Shown here piece by piece: positions 42,318 through 51,051 of a stretch of DNA of 64,000 bases. The translations under genes and the position numbers were made by a program. Source of the DNA: SUG2458 sp051872335 (GTDB lineage: Bacteria; Bacillota_I; Bacilli_A; RFN20; CAG-826). The stretch is from assembly GCA_051872335.1 (NCBI GenBank), contig JBJEDT010000037.1, positions 1 through 64,000 on the forward strand, in the 5' to 3' direction. The first letter of the stretch is position 1; every line of letters begins with the position of its first letter. The notes beneath the pieces are model-generated. The model was not told where the DNA came from. It saw nothing but the letters and a program-made list of their open reading frames with translations, and searched no databases.

Positions 42318-43074
42318 ATTTCGGATTTAATTCTTTAATTAGTTGTGGTTCTAAATATCTTAAACGTTTATGCTCTTCACGAACTAATTTTTCAACATGT
42401 TTTGCTAATTCGATGGAAGTCATATCCTTGTATTCTTCATAAGTGATTGGCTTTAAGAAAGAAAATTGAATAGGATAATATTTCATTTTAGCTTTATTAT
42501 TAAAAATTCTCCATGTTCCAGATAAGGCAACAGGAATTATTGATTTTTTTGAATTCATTGCAATTTTAAAAGTTCCATATTTAAAGTCATCAACTTCGAA
42601 ATTTTCCAAACGGCTTCTTGTTCCTTCTGGAAAAACTGTCCAAGATTTATTACCATCCTCTAAATCTTTTGTAACTCTTTTAATAACTTTTAGTGATTGT
42701 CTTAAATCTTCTCTTTTCATGAATTCACCATCGATGATCTCAATAGCTTGACATACAAAAGGCATCTTTTTGACTTCGTATTTAGATATAAAAGATAAAG
42801 GTTGTTCCAAGATCATAATTTGAATTAATGGATCAAATACACTTTGATGATTTGGTGTAAATAAATATTGTTCATTAGGATTAACGTTCTCTAAACCATT
42901 AACATAGATTTTCATATTTAATCTTTTTCCTAATTCAACTAATAAATTTCTCATTTTATTATATCTTTTTGAAATTGGCCTTTTTTCAGGATGTTTTGCA
43001 TAGCGAAGCATCCAACCAAAAAAGTTTTTTATTACGAACCAACCATTTTTCAAAACAATAATCAAAAACTTCAT
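42301..43074 (-). CDS. plsC: 1-acyl-sn-glycerol-3-phosphate acyltransferase
   Basis: Adds the second acyl chain to lysophosphatidic acid in phospholipid synthesis. The 257-residue protein has the H-x4-D motif NHQSVFD near residue 75 and FPEGTRSR near 150, the two key acyltransferase blocks, and an N-terminal hydrophobic segment. I take the ATG at 43074, eight bases after GAGGTG; the in-frame GTG three codons upstream is within that site. It is the last of a minus-strand run with an OB-fold protein and pullulanase, without an obvious functional link. Confidence 0.92.
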   Translation of the reverse strand: MKFLIIVLKNGWFVIKNFFGWMLRYAKHPEKRPISKRYNKMRNLLVELGKRLNMKIYVNGLENVNPNEQYLFTPNHQSVFDPLIQIMILEQPLSFISKYEVKKMPFVCQAIEIIDGEFMKREDLRQSLKVIKRVTKDLEDGNKSWTVFPEGTRSRLENFEVDDFKYGTFKIAMNSKKSIIPVALSGTWRIFNNKAKMKYYPIQFSFLKPITYEEYKDMTSIELAKHVEKLVREEHKRLRYLEPQLIKELNPKLKKIM

Positions 43075-43118
43075 CTTGTACACCTCACTTTTTATAATAT
43101 ACCACTATGTAAAATAAA

Positions 43119-43409
43119 TTAAAATAAATTTGTATTTTTTGGTGGTGGCAATAAGTATTCAAGAGCCTCAACCAAAATATAAGCCCCTATTTCATCATCT
43201 GATTCAATTCGTCCTTTTATAGAGACAAATGATCCATCAGAAAGTCGTGTCATTTCATTATTAGACAAACGATTCCAATAAACACACGGAATATCTTCAA
43301 ATTTAACATCGTTTGAATCTCTTCTTTTTAAACTATCAATACGAATAATACGAACATTATCTTTAATTTTAGAACCAAGAAAACCATTCAACCACACAAA
43401 ACTTGCCAT
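43119..43409 (-). CDS. Small OB-fold, SSB-like protein
   Basis: A 96-residue protein whose pattern fits a short single-stranded-DNA-binding OB fold: WLNGFLGSK at the start, IPCVYWNRLSNNEMTRLSDGSFVSIKGRIES in part in the middle (compare the V-x-W...KGs-V-V-GR of SSB), then a final strand and a short tail PPPKNTNLF. It lacks the long acidic C-terminal tail of SSB. It could be a truncated SSB paralogue, PriB-like, or an unrelated OB protein; ssDNA binding is not proven. Site GGAG precedes the ATG. Confidence 0.6.
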   Translation of the reverse strand: MASFVWLNGFLGSKIKDNVRIIRIDSLKRRDSNDVKFEDIPCVYWNRLSNNEMTRLSDGSFVSIKGRIESDDEIGAYILVEALEYLLPPPKNTNLF

Positions 43410-43471
43410 AATATTTTCTCCTTTATGGTAAGTATAAACGAATAATTTTTCAAAAAAGTCTCAAATTAGTC

Positions 43472-45595
43472 TCATTTTTTAACAACAATTACAAGAGTTA
43501 ATGGATTAATCATCAAAGATTGTGAATATAATTCATCTTTCATAATTCCAGCTTCATTATATAAAACTTGATAATAATCACCTAAATCATAATAAGTAGT
43601 TTTATAGCTTGGATTAATAATTATTTTAAATTCGGAATAAGGTTTAATTAATTCTTTATTAATGTACTTAATAACTAATCCACAGTTATCAATATTTTCA
43701 AATTCAATGCTATCTTTAATTAATTGAGCATCACTTATTCTTAAGAATTCAAATTGTTTCCTTATTTTAATACAGTCATTAATACTCTTAACCATCCATT
43801 TGCGATCTTCCATTTTTGAATAATCAAATTGATTAAAACGATCGCCGAGATTATAAGTGTTATGTTCGCCAAACTTAGATAAACCAATCTCTTGTCCCAT
43901 ATGAATAAAAGGAACACCGTGTGATAAAAGAATTACTTGAGTAATTAAAGAAACTCTTTTAAGTTTTTGACGAGGACTATCAAATTTATTAGTAACATCA
44001 ATTTTATCAAATAATGTTTCATTATCATGACATTCTACATAGTTAATTGAAAAATTTGCATTATTGAATTTATGATTAAAACAGTAATTTGTACATGTAC
44101 CTAATAAAGCATATTTAAAACCTTCAAGAAAGGATTCATCTCCTGTTAAGAATCCTTTTTCAGTTACATCATCCATTGAACGTCCTTTTACTATATCACG
44201 ATATACATCATTAAAATGAGCAATTTTAGGTGTTTTTTCATAATTAAAAATAGTTGCTCTATTAGAAGATGGATAAATAGAAGGCATATCCCATCCTTCA
44301 CCATAGAACATTAATCCTTCTTTAATTTTCAAACATTCATTTACTAGCGTATTCATTGTATCAACATCTATTAACCCCATTAAGTCAAAACGGAATCCAT
44401 CGATATTATATTCTTTAACCCAAAATTTACATGAGTCTACAATAAATTTAGAACACATCTTACGTTCACTAGCAAGTTCATTTCCACAAAAAGATCCATT
44501 TGATAAAACACCATTTTTATCTCTTCTAAAATAATAATTAGGTGTTAATTTTTCAAAAGCAGATAAATTTACATCATACATATGATTATAAACAACATCC
44601 ATATTTACTTTAATTTTACTAACATGCAATTTATCTACTAATTGTTTAAATTCATTAATTCGACAATATGGATCATTAGGATTAGAAGAATAACTACCTT
44701 CTAAAACATTAAATTGAGCAGGGTCGTAACCCCAATTGTATTTTTTTAATGGATCAAGTTCATCTATTGTCCAGAAATCTTCAACAGGTAAAAGTTGTAA
44801 GTGAGTGATACCTAATTTAATTAAGTGTTCTAATCCAGCTAAAGCTCCATCACTACTAGTTCTATTTTCCTCTACTACCCCTAAGTATTTGCCTTTATTT
44901 ACGACGTTTGTTTGAGAATAACTTGTTAAGTCTCTTACAGAAGCTTCATAAATTATAGCATCTGTATATTGTTTTAAAGGTTCTAATGCTTTTGCTTTAA
45001 ATAGATAAGTTTTTGAAAAATCAATAACTGCTGAATATTCTGAATTAGCAGTAGATGCTTTTGCATATGGATCAGTTGAAACATTCTTAATGCCATTAAT
45101 TGTCGTCGAAAATAAATATCTATAACCATCTAGATTACCTTTAATAGTTTCTTTAAAAACACCGCAATCTTCTCTTGTCATAACATATTCTTTAATGGCA
45201 TTACGTTTATTAATAATTTGTACCGTTGCAGATGTTGCAAGAGGTGACCATAATTTAAAGATTGTTTCTTTTTTTGAATATGTAAAACCTAAATCATCAC
45301 CATCATAAAAGAATTTTTCATCAATTATCTTTTCAGACATAATCATTGTAACATCTATAAATTCTATATCATCTTGAATTTTTACTTTATAACATCCACC
45401 AAAAAGAAATGATTGGACATGAACAAGAAAAATATCAAAATTATCTTTGGAATCTTTTCTTTGTAATTCACTTGTTTCTATTTTTTCATCATTACAAAAA
45501 ATTTCAACGTGATTAACATAATCACGTAATGAATGATTAATACTTAATTCAATAGTATTTAAATTTAAAAATTTTGCACTTAAGTTATTACTCAT
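43472..45595 (-). CDS. Type I pullulanase (GH13)
   Basis: Debranching enzyme for alpha-1,6 links in glycogen, pullulan or limit dextrins. The 707 residues contain the type I signature YNWGYDPAQFN, and the GH13 catalytic blocks DVVYNHMY, GFRFDLMGLID (nucleophile Asp), FYGEGWDMPS (acid Glu) and FVECHDNETL-like NYVECHDNETL (Asp). A CBM48-like N-terminal part (about 95-200) is visible. No signal peptide, so it is cytoplasmic. The start overlaps acpS by eight bases. The gene suggests the organism stores or imports glycogen-like polymers. Confidence 0.92.
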   Translation of the reverse strand: MSNNLSAKFLNLNTIELSINHSLRDYVNHVEIFCNDEKIETSELQRKDSKDNFDIFLVHVQSFLFGGCYKVKIQDDIEFIDVTMIMSEKIIDEKFFYDGDDLGFTYSKKETIFKLWSPLATSATVQIINKRNAIKEYVMTREDCGVFKETIKGNLDGYRYLFSTTINGIKNVSTDPYAKASTANSEYSAVIDFSKTYLFKAKALEPLKQYTDAIIYEASVRDLTSYSQTNVVNKGKYLGVVEENRTSSDGALAGLEHLIKLGITHLQLLPVEDFWTIDELDPLKKYNWGYDPAQFNVLEGSYSSNPNDPYCRINEFKQLVDKLHVSKIKVNMDVVYNHMYDVNLSAFEKLTPNYYFRRDKNGVLSNGSFCGNELASERKMCSKFIVDSCKFWVKEYNIDGFRFDLMGLIDVDTMNTLVNECLKIKEGLMFYGEGWDMPSIYPSSNRATIFNYEKTPKIAHFNDVYRDIVKGRSMDDVTEKGFLTGDESFLEGFKYALLGTCTNYCFNHKFNNANFSINYVECHDNETLFDKIDVTNKFDSPRQKLKRVSLITQVILLSHGVPFIHMGQEIGLSKFGEHNTYNLGDRFNQFDYSKMEDRKWMVKSINDCIKIRKQFEFLRISDAQLIKDSIEFENIDNCGLVIKYINKELIKPYSEFKIIINPSYKTTYYDLGDYYQVLYNEAGIMKDELYSQSLMINPLTLVIVVKK

Positions 45596-45908
45596 TAACT
45601 AATACCACAGCTATAGCATAATCTCCATCATGTGAAATAGAGACATCATATTGCTTATCTCTAAATAATAGAATAGGACAATTATTAATATCATAAACAA
45701 CAGAAATTTCTTTAAAGTTAAGGTCTTTGATTTTGCCATTATTAGCTTTTATGAATGCCTCTTTAGAAGCAAATCTACCAGCTAAGAATTCAGCTTTTTT
45801 AGTTCTTTTCTCATAAATTTTATATTCATCGATACTAAGAATTCTTTTAGCTAAACTATCTTTATTTTCATATCTAGGGATATAACAAATATCAACACCA
45901 ATTCCCAT
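45588..45908 (-). CDS. acpS: Holo-[acyl-carrier-protein] synthase
   Basis: Transfers 4'-phosphopantetheine from CoA to apo-ACP, activating it for fatty-acid synthesis. The 106-residue protein has the N-terminal metal site MGIGVDICYIPRYE and the conserved AGRFASKEAFIKAN helix. The length is slightly under the typical 115-125. It follows ymfH by two bases and overlaps pullulanase by eight, so all three are probably one transcript. Confidence 0.95.
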   Translation of the reverse strand: MGIGVDICYIPRYENKDSLAKRILSIDEYKIYEKRTKKAEFLAGRFASKEAFIKANNGKIKDLNFKEISVVYDINNCPILLFRDKQYDVSISHDGDYAIAVVLVNE

Positions 45909-45910
45909 AG

Positions 45911-47167
45911 CTAATTTCCTTTCTTTGAAATAATATGAACACTTGGAGTGCCAAGTTTAATCTCACCTATTAATTTTAATACATCTTTGTATTTTATGCT
46001 AGTAATTGCATTCAATCTTTCAAATAAATTTGATGAAATTGCATATTCACCAGCAAATTCCATACATACATTTTCTGGAACAGTTAATGTCGATATAGCC
46101 ATTCCTAAAATATGTTTCTTTTGACGTTCAAATATGTCTTTTGAAACATACTTTTCAAGATTTTTTATAATTTCTTTCAATTGTTTAATAAAGCGACTCG
46201 AGTTTTTAGTAATACTTTCAATAGAAAATATTGCATAATCCTTACATAAAATGAACCCACCATAAACAGGAGAATCTGAACCCTTATTCTCTCTAATTTC
46301 TTTACATAACCTTGCTGAATCAGTAAACAAAACATTTTCTGTTATTGATAATAATGCCAAAAATTCTGAATTAGTCATTTTAAATTTATCTTTTAAAGTA
46401 AGTGGAATCTTTATACCTAAAGTATTAAGTGGTATTGGTACATCCATATTAGTATGCTTGTAATCTCTACTAATTTGAGAAGTTTCCTTTCTTTCTCCAA
46501 AGACTATTTTATGATTATATTGAGTATCATTAATTTTTAATTTATTTAACTTTGAAACAAAATTTTTTGGTAAGTCCCCTGCAACTATAAGAGTTAACTG
46601 ATTGACATTATAAAATGATTCAAAAACTAATTTTAAATGATTTAAAGTGGTTCTTTTAATATCTTTTTCATCGCCAACGATATCCTTTTTAATATTGTCA
46701 AAGACAAAAAGATTATCAAGTAAACCTGATGATAGTCTATTATTAGGTTCATCATATTTCATTTTCATTTCTTGGATAATAATCTTTTTTTCATTTTCTA
46801 CTTGCTCTTCTTTAAATTGCAAATTTGTTGTCATATCAAATAGAACTTGAATACCCTTTAGCATATTTTTGGTACAACTAAAATAATAACAAGTATAATC
46901 AAAAGTAGTGTAAGCATTAGAATCACAACCTACTTCACTAAGTAACTGAAAGGCATCACCTTTAATAGTATCAAATAAACGATGCTCTAAAAAATGAGCA
47001 ATACCTGTAGGTATTTCAACATCATCAATAGTTAATGGACATATACGACCACCTACTGGAGCTATAATACATGCACAATTACTTTTATAACCAGGTGTCC
47101 TTAATAAAATTGTTTTTAGACCACTTTTTAATTTAACTTCTTCAACACCAATACCATAATTATTCAT
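45911..47167 (-). CDS. ymfH: M16-family zinc metalloprotease, YmfH-like
   Basis: Active partner of a two-subunit M16 peptidase. The inverted zinc motif HFLEH is present near residue 72, with the downstream glutamate in NEKKIIIQEMKMKYDEP. The 418 residues contain the two pitrilysin-like domains. It overlaps the upstream ymfF-like gene by eight bases. In B. subtilis the same pair follows spoIIIE, as here. The substrates are unknown; related pairs process peptides in sporulation or antibiotic production. Confidence 0.92.
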   Translation of the reverse strand: MNNYGIGVEEVKLKSGLKTILLRTPGYKSNCACIIAPVGGRICPLTIDDVEIPTGIAHFLEHRLFDTIKGDAFQLLSEVGCDSNAYTTFDYTCYYFSCTKNMLKGIQVLFDMTTNLQFKEEQVENEKKIIIQEMKMKYDEPNNRLSSGLLDNLFVFDNIKKDIVGDEKDIKRTTLNHLKLVFESFYNVNQLTLIVAGDLPKNFVSKLNKLKINDTQYNHKIVFGERKETSQISRDYKHTNMDVPIPLNTLGIKIPLTLKDKFKMTNSEFLALLSITENVLFTDSARLCKEIRENKGSDSPVYGGFILCKDYAIFSIESITKNSSRFIKQLKEIIKNLEKYVSKDIFERQKKHILGMAISTLTVPENVCMEFAGEYAISSNLFERLNAITSIKYKDVLKLIGEIKLGTPSVHIISKKGN

Positions 47168-48383
47168 GCTTCTTTGTTCCTTTCACAACTGAATAGCCAA
47201 TATATTTTAAATTTTTAGCTAAGTCATTAATATTTTTCATAGATACTCTCTTTATTTCATTAGAAATTACTTTTTCATCAAATAACCTTCCTGTTAAAGT
47301 GTAGGAAACAAGAATTCTTAGTAATCTACTTGGATCTTCATAAACGGTATCAAGTGAAGTAAAAAACATTTGCTTTGCGACTTTTAATTCCTCTTGTGTA
47401 AAACTTATACTATTAATCAAATCTTTAATACTTGTTATAGCTTCATTAATTTTATCATCATTGACACCAAGCATAATATATAAAAGTCCATATTTAAAAG
47501 ATATATTACTTGAAATTGTATAGCACAAACCACGTTTTTCACGTATTTCTTTAAATAACTTTGATGTACCAGATTCACCTAACATATTTGAAAATATTAA
47601 AGATATCTTTTCATTCTTAAATAAATTTTTATCAAATTTATATAACATTAAAATTTGAGTCTGTTCGACGTCTTTTTCCTTTATAATGCTTATTTCTTTA
47701 TCGGTCGATATTTGTTTATAATTAATTACATTAAATGAATTTGTAATATTAAAATATCTTCCTAAAACATTTATGACTTTTTGTTTATCAACAATACCTA
47801 CAAGATAGCAAGTAAATGAAAGTGATTTTATAATATCTTGTATATCATAAATATCTTTAATCGTTACATTTTTTATTTCTTTTATTGATCCATATTTCTC
47901 TACATTAATAGATAAATTCTTATCAATGGCTTCAAACATATTTTTCCTACAAATATATGGTGGTTCATTAATTCTATTTTTAATTGAATTTATGTAAGAT
48001 ACTTTTTCATGTTCTAAAAATTTTTCTTTAAATCTTTTTTTATTATCATCAAAAACAAAATCTTTTACAAATGAACAAACACTTTCAAACAAAGTTGAGT
48101 CATTAACATATGAATCTTCTACAGTAAGAAATTGAATATTAATATTAATCAAATCTTGTTCAATTGTGTGATAGATAGCCATTCGTAAGCCATATAAATT
48201 TTCTTGTTGAGCAATGATTTTTTCTTTTGTTGGGAAAGATGTAGTTCCATAAAAGGCAATGCGTTCAAACATTGTAAGTTTAGCTAAATATTCTTTTTTT
48301 AGTGGTAAACTAGCATTAAGTAAAACCACATTTTCTCTAAATTTTATATCATTAATATATTTAAAGCTTTCTTTTTTTATCAT
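47160..48383 (-). CDS. ymfF: M16-family protease partner without zinc motif, YmfF-like
   Basis: Non-catalytic partner of YmfH. The 407 residues have the M16 fold and the C-terminal substrate-binding R/Y block REKRGLCYTISSN, but the expected HxxEH is missing near residue 45, where AFYGTTSFPTKEK occupies the site. That is usual for this subunit. Site AAAGGA precedes the ATG. Encoded six bases after ftsK/spoIIIE and overlapping ymfH. Confidence 0.9.
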   Translation of the reverse strand: MIKKESFKYINDIKFRENVVLLNASLPLKKEYLAKLTMFERIAFYGTTSFPTKEKIIAQQENLYGLRMAIYHTIEQDLININIQFLTVEDSYVNDSTLFESVCSFVKDFVFDDNKKRFKEKFLEHEKVSYINSIKNRINEPPYICRKNMFEAIDKNLSINVEKYGSIKEIKNVTIKDIYDIQDIIKSLSFTCYLVGIVDKQKVINVLGRYFNITNSFNVINYKQISTDKEISIIKEKDVEQTQILMLYKFDKNLFKNEKISLIFSNMLGESGTSKLFKEIREKRGLCYTISSNISFKYGLLYIMLGVNDDKINEAITSIKDLINSISFTQEELKVAKQMFFTSLDTVYEDPSRLLRILVSYTLTGRLFDEKVISNEIKRVSMKNINDLAKNLKYIGYSVVKGTKKHE

Positions 48384-48389
48384 TAAAAA

Positions 48390-50936
48390 CTAATCCTTTC
48401 TTTTATTAACTTTACATTTACTAGCATTACCACCGGTTGTATTTTCAATAACAATACCTTCTTCTTTTAACTTGTCAAATATTCTTGCAGCTCTTAAAAA
48501 CCCAAATCCAAATTTTCTTTGAATTAAAGAGCATGATACTTCTTCAAGTGTTAATACATATTGTTTTACTTCATCATATTTCTCATCAATAGATCTCGAT
48601 TGAAAACTATTTTCATTATTTAAATTTTCATTTTCACGCAAATCTAAAAAATTACGGTCATAATTAGTAGGATAATTGTCACGTAAAAAATCAACAACTC
48701 TTCTAATTTCACCATTATCAACATAAGGACATTGTAAACGTGTTAAACCGACACCTTCTATTTCTGGACTATCTACTAATAAATCTCCATAACCCAATAA
48801 TTTTTCGGCACCACCTTCGCCTAAAATAGTTAAAGAATCAACAGCTTGTGCAACACGTAATGCAACTCTAGAAGGAAGGTTTGCTTTTATGACCCCTGTT
48901 ATTACATTAACAGAAGGACGTTGAGTAGAAATTACCATATGTATTCCTGCAGCACGCGACTTTTGAGCTAAGCGTACAACAGGAGTTGAAATATCTTTAT
49001 ATCCTTCAACTAAATCTGCATACTCATCAATAATTACAACAATTATAGGTAACGGTTTTAAATCATGTTTTATTGCATATTCATTGTATTGTGAAATTTT
49101 TGAAACACCTGCTTGTTCAAAAAGACAGTATCTTTCCTCAGTTTCATTTACTAATTTATTAAGTGCAATTTTAGCCTTTAAATTATCTGTAATAATTGGA
49201 CATAATAAGTGAGGCATCTCTTTATACTTACTCATTTCAACATGTTTAGGATCTATAAGTAATATCTTTAAATCTTCAGGTTTTGTCTTCATAATTAAAG
49301 ACATAATTAAATTATGAATAAAAATTGATTTCCCAGAACCTGTAGCTCCAGCCACTAATAAATGAGGAAAATCAGTAATATTAACAGCGACAATATCTCC
49401 AGTTATGTTTTTACCTAAAGGAACTTTAAATTTGTTATTTTTATTATTTAAATAAGGAAGGATACATTCTTTAAAAGATACCATTGTTGATTTTTTATTT
49501 GGTATCTCTAAACCCGATGTATTCATACCCGAGACAACTTTTTCAAAACGAGCATTTACGCCACCTAATCTTATAGCAACATCATCAATATATTTACTTA
49601 CTGTATTTACAGAAACATTAGGATCCGTAGTGACTTCAAATCTTGTAACAGATGGTCCAATCTTATAACCAGTAATCTTAGCACCTATTTGAAAGTCTTT
49701 AAAAATTGCATTAATTTTTTCTTGTCTTACAATTGATGCATTATTATTTTCAACATGAACATCGTTATTTTCATAATCATTCAATAATTCAATTGATGGA
49801 TAAATAAAATTATCATCAATTTCTTTATACATATCTTTAGAATTTTTAATAATAGGGATTGGTTGAGAATGAGAAAAAGCATCATCAATAATAACTTTTT
49901 TATCTTCAATATTATTTTTATGTTCACCCTCTAATTCATCATCATCGACCATAATATCTTCTGCTTGCTTTTCTTCAGACTTTTCTTCTCTTATTTCCTC
50001 TTTAAAAACATTAGCAGGTGCATTAGAAATTAAAACAGGATCTTCATCAATATCTTCAGCTAATATGGGAAAGTCATCATCTTTTTGATCAGATAATGAC
50101 ACACTATTCTTTCCTTCGTTTGGAGAAAAAGTTTCTTCTTGTAATTTAAATTGAGCTTTTTCTGCCGTTACAGTTGGACTAACTCCAGGTTCTCTTTTTA
50201 TTGGGTTTAAATTATAACAATTATTCTCATTAATTATAAAAGACGAATCGTCATTTTGTTCAATGATAGTTGTTTCCTTCTTTGGTTTAACAGCTTCTTC
50301 TTTGATAATTTTAGTTTCTTTTGCAACATAATTATTCTCTTTAGCAATTCTTTTCTTCTCTGCTCTAAATTTGATTGCATCAATTAAAGATTTAATTGGA
50401 TTATAAATAATTAAACTTGCTCCAACTAAAATAAGTAACAAATATACAATAGTAGTTCCTATATGAGTAATAGCTGTATTCAATAAAGCAGCTAAAAAAT
50501 ATCCTAAAAATCCACCACCTAATGCTATCGTATCACTTAAAGATTCAATTGCAAAAGGAGTAATTTGAAAAGATGACATTTTAAATTCAGATAACATATT
50601 TTTTAATACTAAAGTTTCACTATTTGAAGAAGAAATAATTAAACCCACTAGTAATAGAATACATCCTAAAAGTGAAGAATTAATTTTAATGATGTAAGCT
50701 CTTCTTTTAACGATTAAATACAAACCATAAATTAACAACATTAAAAAAGGAATAAAACAAAATACACCAAATGCATATGCAAAAATGTAGAAAAGAAAAT
50801 GACCTACAGGTCCAGTATTAAGAAGACCTATAAGCGCAACTAAACAAAGCATGACTCCTAATAGAATCATCTCTGTGTCTTTTGATAAAAAATTATTTCC
50901 TTGATTCCCATTTGGTATTTTCTTATCGTTTGCCAT
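48390..50936 (-). CDS. DNA translocase, FtsK/SpoIIIE family
   Basis: Membrane-anchored double-stranded DNA pump that clears chromosomes from the septum and, in spore formers, fills the forespore. The 848 residues have four or five N-terminal membrane segments (about 22-190), a long acidic linker (about 200-400), the RecA-like motor with Walker A GATGSGKS (530-537) and IIVVIIDEYADL, and a C-terminal winged-helix gamma domain (about 780-848) that reads chromosome polarity. Its place next to ymfF/ymfH and after an RNase J gene is that of spoIIIE. Only a second FtsK elsewhere could decide which name fits best. Confidence 0.93.
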   Translation of the reverse strand: MANDKKIPNGNQGNNFLSKDTEMILLGVMLCLVALIGLLNTGPVGHFLFYIFAYAFGVFCFIPFLMLLIYGLYLIVKRRAYIIKINSSLLGCILLLVGLIISSSNSETLVLKNMLSEFKMSSFQITPFAIESLSDTIALGGGFLGYFLAALLNTAITHIGTTIVYLLLILVGASLIIYNPIKSLIDAIKFRAEKKRIAKENNYVAKETKIIKEEAVKPKKETTIIEQNDDSSFIINENNCYNLNPIKREPGVSPTVTAEKAQFKLQEETFSPNEGKNSVSLSDQKDDDFPILAEDIDEDPVLISNAPANVFKEEIREEKSEEKQAEDIMVDDDELEGEHKNNIEDKKVIIDDAFSHSQPIPIIKNSKDMYKEIDDNFIYPSIELLNDYENNDVHVENNNASIVRQEKINAIFKDFQIGAKITGYKIGPSVTRFEVTTDPNVSVNTVSKYIDDVAIRLGGVNARFEKVVSGMNTSGLEIPNKKSTMVSFKECILPYLNNKNNKFKVPLGKNITGDIVAVNITDFPHLLVAGATGSGKSIFIHNLIMSLIMKTKPEDLKILLIDPKHVEMSKYKEMPHLLCPIITDNLKAKIALNKLVNETEERYCLFEQAGVSKISQYNEYAIKHDLKPLPIIVVIIDEYADLVEGYKDISTPVVRLAQKSRAAGIHMVISTQRPSVNVITGVIKANLPSRVALRVAQAVDSLTILGEGGAEKLLGYGDLLVDSPEIEGVGLTRLQCPYVDNGEIRRVVDFLRDNYPTNYDRNFLDLRENENLNNENSFQSRSIDEKYDEVKQYVLTLEEVSCSLIQRKFGFGFLRAARIFDKLKEEGIVIENTTGGNASKCKVNKRKD

Positions 50937-51020
50937 CTTTTTCTCCTTGATTTATTATAACACACTCAAAAATCAATTAAATATTTTTATATAATTTTTG
51001 AAAAAAATATTATTATTTTA

Positions 51021-51051
51021 AAAGAGTAGGTGTTACTTCCACCTACTCTTT
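51021..51051 (-). terminator. Terminator after the RNase J-like gene
   Basis: Stem AAAGAGTAGGTG/CACCTACTCTTT; on the minus strand a T-rich stretch follows. The gene's stop codon lies inside the first arm. Confidence 0.85.
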
